Of a DNA stretch of 64,000 nucleotides, positions 25,999-36,200 are shown one piece after another. Position 1 is the stretch's first letter. Each line of letters starts with the position of its first letter. A program made the translations under genes and the position numbers. The notes beneath the pieces were generated by a model. That model was not told where the DNA came from. It did no database searches and saw only the letters and a list, made by a program, of their open reading frames with translations. The DNA is taken from assembly GCA_965205735.1 (NCBI GenBank), contig OZ242179.1, forward strand, positions 1,674,001 to 1,738,000, in the 5' to 3' direction. The DNA is from VXNE01 sp965205735 (GTDB lineage Bacteria; Pseudomonadota; Gammaproteobacteria; Pseudomonadales; Azotimanducaceae).

Positions 25999-26017
25999 AA
26001 TGCGATTGATTCGTATT
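25999..26017 (-). promoter_or_regulatory. Fur-type operator
   Basis: On the minus strand AATACGAATCAATCGCATT, a 19-base near-palindrome differing at two positions from the symmetric AATGCGAATCATTCGCATT form of the Fur box. It lies in the AT-rich stretch about 140 bases upstream of the TonB receptor start, and a further AATGCA half-site follows. Iron-dependent repression of the receptor and lipoprotein genes is the natural reading. Confidence 0.6.
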
Positions 26018-26103
26018 AAATGATTCCACAGGCCGTGGCGAAGAGGCAGCGACTATTCGCCGCCTCAGGCGGTTCATCCCTTACGGGGAAAAACTGCCGC
26101 TGC

Positions 26104-27005
26104 CTACGCGGACCGCGCCGACTGCGCGGGCACGACGCGCCGGGTCAGCCGCGCGATCGTCAAGCCCTGGACGATGATGGAGAACACGACCACGACGTAG
26201 GTGATGCTGAGTATGAAAGGCCGGTATTCGTTCGCCGGCAGCGACAACGCGAGCGCGACGGCGATGCCGCCTCGCAGTCCGCCCCATGTCAGGACCGAAA
26301 CGGCGCCCCTGGATTGCGCTTCCCAGCGGCGCAACGCGGTGGTCGAGAGGATCACGCTCAGCCAACGGCCGGCGAGGGCCACGGGGATGGCCAGCAGTCC
26401 CATCCAGTATTCGAACCCGCTGCGGGCGATGATCGGGACTTCCAGGCCGATCAGCAGGAAGAGCACGGAATTGAGAACCTCGTCAAGCAGCGACCAGAAC
26501 CTCTGAAGATGGTCCCGTGAGCGCTCGCTCACCCCGTATTTCATGCCTTCGTTGCCGACAAATAGACCTGCGACCACCATGGCGATGGGACCGCTGGCAT
26601 CGAGCCGAATCGCGGCCGCGTAGGACACCATGACCACGGCCAGTGTGATCAGCACCTGCAGGTTCAGCTCGTCCAGGCGGTGCATGGCGCGGTAGCACGC
26701 ATAGCCCGCGATCAGTCCCAGCGCGACGCCGCCGAGCACTTCTACCGCGAACAGTTCGCCGATGCGCAGGAAGCTGGGTTCGCCTCCCTGAATGGCCACA
26801 CCGAGGATGACGGTAAAGACAACGACGCCTACCCCGTCGTTGAACAGGGACTCGCCGGCCAGCGTCGCCTTCAGCGAGGACGGGACGGGGACGGTTCTAT
26901 AAGGACCAGCCCGATGGTATGCGGCGCGCGCAGATAGCGGTGGTTGATGTAGCCGAACAAGGCCGACAGCCCGATCAGAAAGGCGCCGATTTCGAACAAG
27001 CTCAT
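26104..27005 (-). pseudogene. NhaP-type Na+/H+ antiporter, internal deletion
   Basis: Remnant of a CPA1-family cation/proton antiporter. The N-terminus is recognisable from ATG 27005 (MSLFEIGAFLIGLSALFGYI, then LRAPHTIGLVL) for about 36 residues, then the sequence jumps near 26890-26900, in another frame, to SSLKATLAGESLFNDGVGVV and runs normally to the end (GPIAMVVAGLFVGNEG, LIGLEVPI, SVLTWGGLRGGIAVALALSL). The missing part is about 120 residues, including the helices with the ion-binding Asp pair region. The 308-codon open frame starting 27030 is an accidental extension. No function is expected. Confidence 0.75.
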
Positions 27006-27124
27006 TCAATTCCTCCCGGCCGAACCGCATTGCCGTAACAGACCGTGCGCGCGCTGGAGTCGGACTGCCCTCGACTCGCCGTCCCTGGCCGGTTGCATGA
27101 CGGTCGTCCTACCAAAGGCCGTCG

Positions 27125-27886
27125 TCAGACAGAACCCCGATCCGACAGCGGGCGGCGCAACGCCCGGAATCCCGCAGGCTCCCACTCGCGTAGCGCGACG
27201 AGAAGGCAGTTCCCCGCGGTTCGGTCTTCCTCGACAGGCCGGATTTCATCGCCGCGGGTCAACGCATCGAACATTTCCATGAGCTCCACCAGTTTTGCCC
27301 GCAACGCCGCAGCGGATTCCGCGGACAGCATGCCCCACGCAAACCGATGCAGGTCCCTTTGCGGTTCGAATGTTCCCGACAGGAACGAATTCTGTACATG
27401 CTCGATGAAATAACGGTGAATCGGTCCATAGGGCAACCAGGCGAAACTGCGGGCGACGCGTAGTTTGATGCGGTTCGCGGGCAGCAACTCGATCAATCCC
27501 ATGCGGTCCAGGCGGGCGAGATACTGAATCAGCCGCGGTTCCGAGATCCGGTATCGCTCGACGATGCGTTCGAACGGCCAGCGGTTCAATGCACAGATGA
27601 CGACCAGCAGAAGAACCGGATCGGCGACCAACTCACGTTCCTGCTCCTCGCTCAGTGAGGTGACGCGCAACCGTTGCGCCTCGGCCCGGCGAGCCAGTTC
27701 GAGCAGATCGATGTCGGCCATGTCACACACCGCCTCGAGGCGCTGCAGGGTAAAACCGCCCGTCGAAAACAACCGCTTAACGCTGCTCAGGGACAGGCCG
27801 AGGTGGCGGGCGATCTGTTTGTAGGACACCCCGCGGTGCCTGAGCGCCAGCTTGAGTGCCTGAACAATGCGTGTCGATTGCAGCAT
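27125..27886 (-). CDS. XRE-type helix-turn-helix regulator
   Basis: 253-residue DNA-binding protein. The N-terminal XRE domain is residues 3-60 (ALKLALRHRGVSYKQIARHL, LSLSSVKRLFSTGG, RLEAVCDMADIDLLELARRA). The C-terminal part is a winged-helix-like region (PFERIVERYRISEPRLIQYL, LDRMGLIELLPANRIKLRVA) and a helical effector/dimer domain. Regulators with this arrangement occur next to lipid or membrane enzyme genes. It is transcribed divergently from the sterol-desaturase-like gene with 80 bases between starts, so the shared region 27887-27966 is its likely operator. The ATG start is clear. Confidence 0.8.
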   Translation of the reverse strand: MLQSTRIVQALKLALRHRGVSYKQIARHLGLSLSSVKRLFSTGGFTLQRLEAVCDMADIDLLELARRAEAQRLRVTSLSEEQERELVADPVLLLVVICALNRWPFERIVERYRISEPRLIQYLARLDRMGLIELLPANRIKLRVARSFAWLPYGPIHRYFIEHVQNSFLSGTFEPQRDLHRFAWGMLSAESAAALRAKLVELMEMFDALTRGDEIRPVEEDRTAGNCLLVALREWEPAGFRALRRPLSDRGSV

Positions 27887-27966
27887 GAAGTATCACTATT
27901 TGAATCCGTGAGAGGCCATATCCTGACACTTCACTACCAAAGGTTGCAAATTACAGACCTTCACTG

Positions 27967-28716
27967 ATGATGGCGATGTTCGCACACGAGGATCGCAAAC
28001 CGATGATGATTTTGACAATGTTGCTCGTGGCTCTCGCCATGATGGCCATCGAGCTGGTTTTTCCTGCCTGGCGGCGAGCTTTCGACCATCGCTGGTTGCT
28101 GCGCGCATTGCTGTTCAACACGTTGCAGGCGGCGACCGCACTGGTTGGCGCGGTCACTTGGGATTCCTGGTTCGCGGGCCTGTCGATCGTCGAGCGCGGC
28201 GCATTGGCTGGGGCGCCCGGAATCGTGATCGGTTACCTGCTGGTCACCTTCGTGTACTACTGGTGGCACCGTGCCCGGCACGAAATTCCACCCCTTTGGC
28301 ACTTTCTCCATCGAGTGCACCACAGTCCGTCCCGGATCGAGATTCTGACCACCTTCTACAAGCATCCGGTGGAACTGGTTCTCAATGGTCTGTTGACCAG
28401 CGCGCTGCTCTATTTCCTGTTGGGTCTCGAACCCGCGATTGTCACTGGCATCGTGCTGCTGACCGGACTGGCCGAACTCTTCTATCACTGGAACATAAAG
28501 ACGCCCAGGTGGATCGGCTGGTTCCTGCAGCGTCCCGAGATGCACCGCGTCCATCACGCGCGCGGGTGGCACACCTGCAACTTTTCCGATCTCCCCGTTT
28601 GGGATGCGCTGTTCGGGACACTCGACAATCCCAGCAACGATGTCGAGCACTGCGGATTTGCCGATGAGCGGCAGATCGCCGCGTTGCTGATTGGCCGCAG
28701 CGTGCGCGAGGTGTGA
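27967..28716 (+). CDS. Sterol desaturase/fatty-acid hydroxylase family protein
   Basis: Integral-membrane di-iron oxygenase, 249 residues. The three histidine boxes that hold the iron pair are visible: WWHRARHE (about residue 100), HRVHHS (about 118) and HRVHHARGWH (about 195). At least four hydrophobic helices frame them (ILTMLLVALAMMAIELVF, VIGYLLVTFVYYWW, VLNGLLTSALLYFLLGLE, IVTGIVLLTGLAELFYHW). The enzyme should hydroxylate or desaturate a lipid chain; the substrate is unknown. Start alternatives are ATG 27967, 27970 or 27976. It is followed 3 bases later by a small decayed frame and then the HTTM-like gene on the same strand, probably an operon. Confidence 0.85.
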   Translation: MMAMFAHEDRKPMMILTMLLVALAMMAIELVFPAWRRAFDHRWLLRALLFNTLQAATALVGAVTWDSWFAGLSIVERGALAGAPGIVIGYLLVTFVYYWWHRARHEIPPLWHFLHRVHHSPSRIEILTTFYKHPVELVLNGLLTSALLYFLLGLEPAIVTGIVLLTGLAELFYHWNIKTPRWIGWFLQRPEMHRVHHARGWHTCNFSDLPVWDALFGTLDNPSNDVEHCGFADERQIAALLIGRSVREV

Positions 28717-28719
28717 TCG

Positions 28720-28983
28720 ATGCGCATGAATGTCAAGACAATTTCGCGATTGCTGCCGCCCGCTTTCCTGGCGAGATCGAATGAGATCGCCGCCAGGGTA
28801 CTCGGCCACAACATCCGGGTTGTGCAGCGAACGGGGCGTCGCCGCCGACCTCGGCCTGGCCGGCAGACGCTACTACGCGGTGGAAATCTTCCCCCACAAC
28901 CACAACCGCAATCCAGCCCACGAATCATCCATCCGGTTCCAGGTCGACTGCGCAATGGGACCAGTGACGGAGGACACCCACTG
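28720..28983 (+). pseudogene. Small unknown gene, probably frameshifted
   Basis: Two frames overlap here. The first (from 28720) reads ISRLLPPAFLARSNEIAARV; the second (28730-28984) reads VAADLGLAGRRYYAVEIFPH and IRFQVDCAMGPVTEDTH, then stops. Joined by one indel near 28825 they give an approximately 85-residue soluble protein of no known family. It starts 3 bases after the desaturase stop, and its stop overlaps the next gene's ATG (TGATG), so it was probably part of the same operon. Confidence 0.4.
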
Positions 28984-30225
28984 ATGCGCGAGATCATCCC
29001 CGTCCCCGGCTACACCGGCGGACAGTACAGCCTGTTCCGCATCCTGTTCGGCGCTTACCTTGCCGTCCACTTCGGCTACCTCAGCCTGTACGCCGCCGAA
29101 CTCTTTTCCGTATCCGGGATGCTGTTCGAAGGCCGGCACAGTCCGCTGTTGACGATCGCGCCGAGCCTGTTCCGTTTCGGTGACACGCCGCAGGTCGCCG
29201 TGCTCATCACGCTATCCGGGTCTCTCGCCGCGGTCGCATTCGCCGCAGGGCGATTCGACAGACTCAGCGCCGCCTGGATGCTGATCGTGCTGATAAGCCT
29301 GTTCGCGCGCAATCCGTTGATCGCCAACCCCGCGCTGCCCTATGTCGGACTAATGCTGTTTGCCCACCTGTGCCTGCCGCCCGCGCCGTTCGGGTCCCTC
29401 GCCGCACGGGGCCGCGCAGACCCGGCGGGCGACTGGGTCATGCCGCGCCCGGTGTTCGTGGCACTGACCATCGTGTTGAGCCTGTCGTATTCCTACAGCG
29501 GTTACACCAAGCTCCTGTCGCCCAACTGGGTATCCGGCGATGCGGTCGCCCTGGTGCTGCAGAATCCCCTCGCCCGGGACTGGTTTCTGCGCGACGTGCT
29601 GCTGGCCCTGCCCGAATGGGTGACCACATTCATCACCGTGCTCATTCTCTACGTCGAACTGTTTTTCGCGCCCCTGTTCCTTTTCAAAAGCCTGCGGGTA
29701 TGGCTGTGGAGCGCAATGCTCATCGTGCAATTCGGGTTCCTGCTGCTGTTGAGCTTTCCTGACCTGACCATCCCGATGCTGCTGTTCCACTTGCTGTTGT
29801 TCGACCCCGCCTGGCTCCCGCGTCGACCATTGAACGGGGCGACCCTGCACTACGACGGCGAATGCGGCATCTGCCACGCCGCCGTACGATTCGCCCTCGC
29901 CGAAACCCCTCGCTCCGGCGCGAGTCTGGCGTTTCGACCGATGCAGCTCGATGTCCCCGATGTAAAGAACGCCGGCAGTTGGTGCCTCGTGGACGAGTCG
30001 GACAAGCGGTTCGAAAAAACCTCCGCAGCGGTGCGTCTGCTGGAAGCCAGCGGCGGCGTGTGGCGCCTCTGCGCGTCAGGTGTTCGACTGACTCCCGGAT
30101 TCCTCCGTGACGGCGCGTACGATGCTCTTGCCCGATTCCGTCGGCACCTCGCGGCTAGGCCGCGTGGACTGTGTCCGGTGGTCAGTCAGCAACTTGCCGG
30201 GCGGTTTCGAACGGGTCCTGAATAG
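28984..30225 (+). CDS. HTTM-like membrane protein fused to DCC thiol-disulfide domain
   Basis: 413-residue fusion. Residues 1-280 form a multi-helix membrane part (FRILFGAYLAVHFGYLSLYA, WMLIVLISLFARNPLI, LTIVLSLSYSYSGYTKLLSP, VLILYVELFFAPLFLF) resembling HTTM/VKGC-like or DoxX-like proteins. Residues 285-400 form a DUF393 (DCC) domain with the signature YDGECGICHAAV, whose CxxC is thioredoxin-like. A membrane-bound redox role is likely, acceptor unknown. The start is ATG 28984, not the far upstream end of the open frame. The last 259 bases (29964-30222) recur at 38063-38320 on the far side of the giant gene. Confidence 0.75.
   Translation: MREIIPVPGYTGGQYSLFRILFGAYLAVHFGYLSLYAAELFSVSGMLFEGRHSPLLTIAPSLFRFGDTPQVAVLITLSGSLAAVAFAAGRFDRLSAAWMLIVLISLFARNPLIANPALPYVGLMLFAHLCLPPAPFGSLAARGRADPAGDWVMPRPVFVALTIVLSLSYSYSGYTKLLSPNWVSGDAVALVLQNPLARDWFLRDVLLALPEWVTTFITVLILYVELFFAPLFLFKSLRVWLWSAMLIVQFGFLLLLSFPDLTIPMLLFHLLLFDPAWLPRRPLNGATLHYDGECGICHAAVRFALAETPRSGASLAFRPMQLDVPDVKNAGSWCLVDESDKRFEKTSAAVRLLEASGGVWRLCASGVRLTPGFLRDGAYDALARFRRHLAARPRGLCPVVSQQLAGRFRTGPE
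29964..30222 (+). repeat. Direct repeat L flanking the giant gene
   Basis: 259 bp covering the 3' end of the HTTM-DCC gene, from AAAGAAC to TCCTGAA. About 88-90 % identical by eye to 38063-38320. Together the two copies bracket the 7.7-kb gene at 30295-37992. See the partner copy. Confidence 0.75.
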
Positions 30226-30294
30226 AACAGTCGTCACTGGCGCGGTACGGCCTCTGAAAAACAGCGGCCCACATCGTCCTCGGGTCGGTCCGGT

Positions 30295-33200
30295 GTGGCC
30301 GCCGGTGCGATAGACTTTTCCGCGAAAGCGTGGAGAGCAGCTATCGAATCGGGAGACACGACCGAACACCGCAGCGCCGGTCCGACGCGGACTCCGGGGC
30401 GGGCCGGCATTGGGACAAGCCGCGGCGTCGCCTTCGGGTGCATTTTCGCGGGGCTCGTTTCCACCAGCGGGGTGGCCCAGGAGGCGCGACAAACCGGCCC
30501 CGAAGAGTCAAGTCGGCAGCCGCTCGGCGGGATCTGGCTCCCAGCGTCCAGCAATGTCCATCCGGTGGAGCGCGTCTCGGCAGTTTCGCGCTTCGCGGTG
30601 CGCCTGGACACGACGGCGCTTGACCGGATCCTTGCGGCAGCCTCGGGCGCTGGCGGGGCGGACGCTACCGTGACGCTTCCCATGCCCGATGGCTCGTTGG
30701 TCCGGTTCCGACTGGTGCCTGCGGCCGTGCCGCGAGAGCAGGCGCCGGCGGTGAGGGCGTTCCGCGGACGAAGTGTCTTCGGGAATCTATCCGCCCGCAT
30801 CGAGCGCTCATCGGTTGGACTGCACGCGGTGGTAACCGGTCTGGACGTCGCTGTCTTCGTTGACCCCGACGCTGGGGCGGGTTCCGGGGCCCACATCGCC
30901 TACCACGCCCGGGACGCCGGTCGGCCGCTGGTGGCGGGGGGCCAGCTCCCTCTGGCCGCGGTGCGCGGGATCGAAAAGGCAATGGTGGCGAAGGCGCTGC
31001 GCACACCGGCGCAGCGCAAGATTGGCTCTCATTTGCTCGACGCTGCGGAGGACCCTGCCATCCTGCGGGAACTCGACACGGACGATGCCGGCCGCGTGCT
31101 GGTGGAGGTCACGGCGGAGGTCTCGCCTGCGCTGCTGGAGCGGATACCGGCCCTGGGCGGACGGGTCGTGGACAGCGTGCCGCGCTACCGGGCCATACGG
31201 GCGCGGCTACCGGTGGAGGTTCTGGAAGCGCTGGCCGCGGACGATGCGGTGAAGCGGATCGAACCGGCGGACATCGCGGTCTCCAATGCCGAGGAGGCCG
31301 GACCAGGCGACCCCAAGGACAATGGAGGGGAGCCGGTCGGCGGCGGGTCGATCCGGTTGCCCGCGGAACCGTCGCCCAGCAGCGTGATCCGGTCGCGTTC
31401 GGGCGCGTTGTTGGTCCCGGCAGGCCTGGGAGACCAGTCGATAAACCAGAGACTCCGGGTGCCGGCGATCCGGCCTCCCGGCAACGACGCGGCGGCACCG
31501 GGATCGGGCACCAACGCTGCGCCTGCGCACGCAATCGCGAAGGGGAACACCTCCGAAGGAGACGTCGCGCACGACACCCCAGCGGCCCGCGAGCGGTTCG
31601 GGGTCGACGGGACGGGCATCGGCATCGGTGTCCTTTCGGACGGCATCCGAACGCTGGCGGACCGCCAGGCGACAGGCGACCTGCCGAGCCGCGTGACTGT
31701 GCTATCGGGCCAGGAGGGCGAAGGGGACGAGGGGACGGCGATGCTGGAAGTCGTCCACGACCTTGCCCCGGGCGCGGATCTCTACTTCGCAACCGCGTCA
31801 GGCGGACAGGCGAGATTCGCGGCGAATATCGAGGCGCTCTGTGAATCGGGGGCGGATGTCGTCGTGGACGACGTGTTTTACCTCACCGAGGGCGCCTTCC
31901 AGGACGACACGGTCGCGCGGGCCATCAACGACATAACCGCCAACGGCTGCTTTCACTTCAGCCCCGCCGGCAACTCGGGCAATCTGGATGCGGGCACGGC
32001 GGGAGTTTGGGAAGGCGACTTCGCGTCTGCGGAAAGCGAACCTCCGCCGGGCGTCGAGGGCGTCGTTCACGATTTCGGGGGTGCCGGCTCGAACGCGATC
32101 AAGGAGCTTGGCCTCGCGCTGCAGTTGAAGTGGGCGGACCCGCTGGGCGCGTCGACCAACGACTACGATCTGTATCTGTTCGACGGGACGCTGACAGAGC
32201 TTCGTGCCAGTTCCACCAACGGCCAGACGGGGAGTGCAGACCCCTACGAGTCGATCCGGTCCGGTGCCCAGGTCGGTGACCGTCTGGTGGTTGTCAAAGC
32301 GTCGGGTGAGCACCGGTACTTGCGGCTGAACGCGCTGCGCGGGCGGCTTGAACATGTCACGGACGGCCACATCTTCGGGCACCTCGGGGCGAAGAGCGCG
32401 ATCACCGCGGCGGCGGTTGACGCCCGGCGGGCGGGCGGTGCCGATGGGGTCTTCGACGGTTCGGAACAGGTCGAGGTCTTCAGCTCCGACGGGCCCCGGC
32501 GGATCTTTTTCGAGCCGGACGGCGCGCCGCTCACGCCTGGGGATTTCGGCTCAGCTGGGGGGGAACTGGTCGCGAAGCCGGACATCGCGGCGGCGGACGG
32601 GGTCACGACGGCCACGCCGGGATTCCACGATTTCCATGGCACGTCGGCGGCGGTAGCGCACGCGGCGGCGATCGCGACGCTGGCGCTACAGGCTGCGGGA
32701 GGAGCGCGGCAGGTGACGCCCGACGCGCTGCGCGCCGCGCTGGCCGATGAAGCGCTGGACATCGCGCCAGAGGGCGCGGATCGCAACGCGGGGGCTGGCA
32801 TCGTCATGGCGCCCGCAGCGGTCGCCGTCCTGGACTCAGCCGATGAGCACCACGCGCCGACCGTCGCCGTCCGGATCGGCGACCGGACGCTACTCGGGCT
32901 GGATTCCGCGACGGTCGACCTGTCGGTTCACTTCGACGACGCGGATGGCGACGAACTCGCTTACTCGGTGCTGACCAGCGACGCCGGGATCGCGGCGGCG
33001 GGCGTCGAGGCATCAACGCTGACGCTCTCGCCAACCGGGCGAGGGGCGGCGACGATCACCGTGCGGGCGTCCGACCCTGGCGGACTGAGCGTACTCGAGA
33101 CCTTCACGGTGACGGTTGACCGTGAGTGGGGGACTACCGACTACGACACGGACGACGATGGCTTGATCGAGATCGCCACGCTGGAACAGCTCGACGCCAT

Positions 33201-36200
33201 GCGCCACGATCTCGATGGGGACGGCGTAGAGGACATGCTGGCAGCGCAACCGCTGTACTTCGCCGCGTTCCCTGACGCGGTCCGGGACTTGGGATGCGCG
33301 AACGGATGCACCGGCTATGAGGTGATGTCGGACCTGGACTTCGACAAGCCGTCGAGCTACGCCTCGGGCCGGGTCGACCGGGGTTGGAGCCGCAGCGAGA
33401 GCGGCGAGGGCTGGGCGCCGATAGGGCGTTCGGCAGCCGGCGAGTCCGGGCCGATCCCGCCCGATGACTGTTTTGCTGCGAACTTCGATGGTAACGGCCG
33501 TGCCATCGCCAATCTCTTCATCGATCGGCGAGACCGCGATAACGTGGGGCTCTTCGGTGGGCTCTGGGAAGGAAAGGGGGATGAACGCGAAGACAGGAGC
33601 ATCCGCGATGTGCGGCTCGTCAACGTGAACGTGAACGGCAGATACTACGTCGGCGGACTCGCGGGCGCGCTTCGCGCCTGCCTCGAACGAGGCTGTGCGA
33701 GGAGGCACGTGGATGGCGTGAGCGTCACGGGTCGCGTCGAGGGTTTCGATTCTGTCGGGGGTCTGGCCGGCTATGCCAATTTGCGTATCGTCCGCAGCCA
33801 CGCCGCAGTGCGGGTTTCCGGCCGTAGCAACGTCGGCGGGCTCGTCGGCGATGGGCGCCGTTTCGCAAAAATCGGGGCCTCGTACGCGACGGGAACAGTG
33901 CGCGGGACACTTTGGACGGGGGGACTCGCGGGCAGGTTCGCCAGCGAGATCTCCGGCTCGTATGCGACGGGGCCCGTCTCCGGTGTAAGAGATGTCGGCG
34001 GCCTAATCGGCTACGCGTTGGACGGGGTCGAGGTATGGGCTAGCTTCAGCACCGGCCCGGTGGCAGGCGAGCGCGGCGTGGGCGGTTTGATCGGCCGAAT
34101 GCGCTTCGCCGCACCGATCTTCGCGAGCTACTGGGACGTGGAAACGTCGGGCATCCTGATCGGCGTCGGTTCCGACGACGCGGACCACAACGGGCGGATC
34201 GATGGCGCCGAGAGGACTTCCGACGGCGTATCGGGCAAGACGACCGCCGAGCTGACCGGCCCGATGGGATACCGGGGTATCTACGCGAACTGGCGGGTTG
34301 GCGCGGAACTCGGATTCGGAGAGTCTCCGCCGCGCCGCGCCGGGAGCGGCATGGGTGGCTACGACCCCTGGCACTTCGGCACCGAAGAGCAGTATCCGGC
34401 CCTGAAGGCTGACTACGATATGGACGGTGTGCGCACCTGGGAGGAGTTCGGCCGCCAACTGCGCGAACGGCCAGTTCTCGCCTTCATCGCCTCGAACGGC
34501 CTCGCGAGACTGACCTGGACCCGGCCGCCGGCACACTGGCCTGGGTCGAACGGCATTCGCTTCAACGTCTACCGCAACGGCGAACTCCTGGCTGGCGAGG
34601 TTGCGGCAACCATGTACGATGATCGACCGTCGGCGACGACCGGGGCGGCGACTCACCACAAATACCAAGTCGCCGCCGAGGTTGATGGCGGCGAGCCGGT
34701 TCGCAGCGCCATCGTCGCGGTGGGCAACCGAGCGCCCGCCACACCCCCCGTGGCCGACCGGGCCGCGCGGGTTGGCAAGCAGTTCCGCTACGCGTTCCCG
34801 TCCGGCGGCGACCCCGACGGCCATGCGGTGGTCTACGACGCCTCCGACATGCCGACGTGGCTGGCGTTCGATGCGCCGGACCGGACCTTCTCGGGAACCC
34901 CGGACGAAGGCGATGCGGCATCCGCCGATGTCCGGGTGACGGCTTTGGATACCGGCACACCACGGCTGTCGAGGGTCGCGACGTTCAGGCTGACGGTGAA
35001 TCCGTCCACCGCCGACAACCGGGCTCCCGAAGTGAAGGGTGCCATCGCCGCGCTCACCGTGGCGACGGGCGAGACCAAGACGGTGAACGTCGAGGCGGTG
35101 TTCGAGGATCCCGACGGCGACGCGCTGTCGTACGCGGCCCGCGTCGGGGACACGAACGTTGCGACGGCGCGCCCGTCCAACGAAGGATTAGTCGTCGAGG
35201 CCGTCGGTGCGGGTCGCACGACAGTGACGTCGATAGCTAGCGACGGCGATCTGACCGCCGAGCTGGAGTTCGAAGTCGAAGTGGTCAACGCGGCGCCTTA
35301 TGCGGCCGAACCGATCGGAGAGCCAACCCTCGTTACTCCGGGGGCGCCGTGGGTCTTCGACGCGGCGGGCCACTTCGCCGACCGCGACGGCGACGCCCTA
35401 TCCTACGCCGCCGAATCCTCGGACCCCGACGTGGTGTCAGTCGAAGTCCGGGACTCGACGGTGGTGGCGACACCCACAGGCGGGGGGGCCGCGACCGTGA
35501 CGGTGTCCGCCACGGACCGCGCGGGGTCCAACTCGACGGCGCGGCAGACGGTGCAGGTCGCGGTCCGGGTGGACTACGACCGCGACGACGACGGCCTGAT
35601 CGAGGTTGGCGACCTCGGGCAACTGGACGCCATTCGCCTCGATCCTAACGGCGACGGTATTGTTGGAAGCGATGGATCTCCGCGATTTCCCACGCCAGCC
35701 ATCGGCAAGGTGTACGACGCGGCGTTTCCGCATCGGCTGTACGGCATGGGGTGCTGGGGCGGCTGCAACGGTTACGAACTGACGGCGGACCTGGACTTCG
35801 ACACGAACGGGAACGGCGTCGCCGACGCGGGCGACCGCTTCTGGAACGACGGCCTTGGTTGGGAACCGATCGGCGGTCCAACCGTCCTTGTCGGGCCAAT
35901 TGTCGCCTACTACGCCGCCGATACTTTCCGTGCGGTTTTCGACGGCAACGGCCGCGCAATTTCGGGCCTTTTCATCGACCGCAGCGAATCGGCGGTGGGA
36001 GAACTTGCCGCGTTCCGGATGGGTCTGTTCGCCACCATCGGAAGAGAGGGGGCCGTCCGGAACGTCCGCGTAATCGGGGCGACAGTCGTCGGAGGCCAAT
36101 GGGTCGGTGCAATAGCCGGAAGCAGTGTGGGGCACCTGAGCGGTGTCGTTGCGACAGGGACTGTGAAGGGCCGCAATCTCGTCGGCGGCGTCGTCGGTAT

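Noticed and set aside
33013..34824. Two minus-strand frames of 262 and 273 codons inside the giant gene
   Set aside because: Shadow frames of the GLUG region, with no start context and no recognisable domains.
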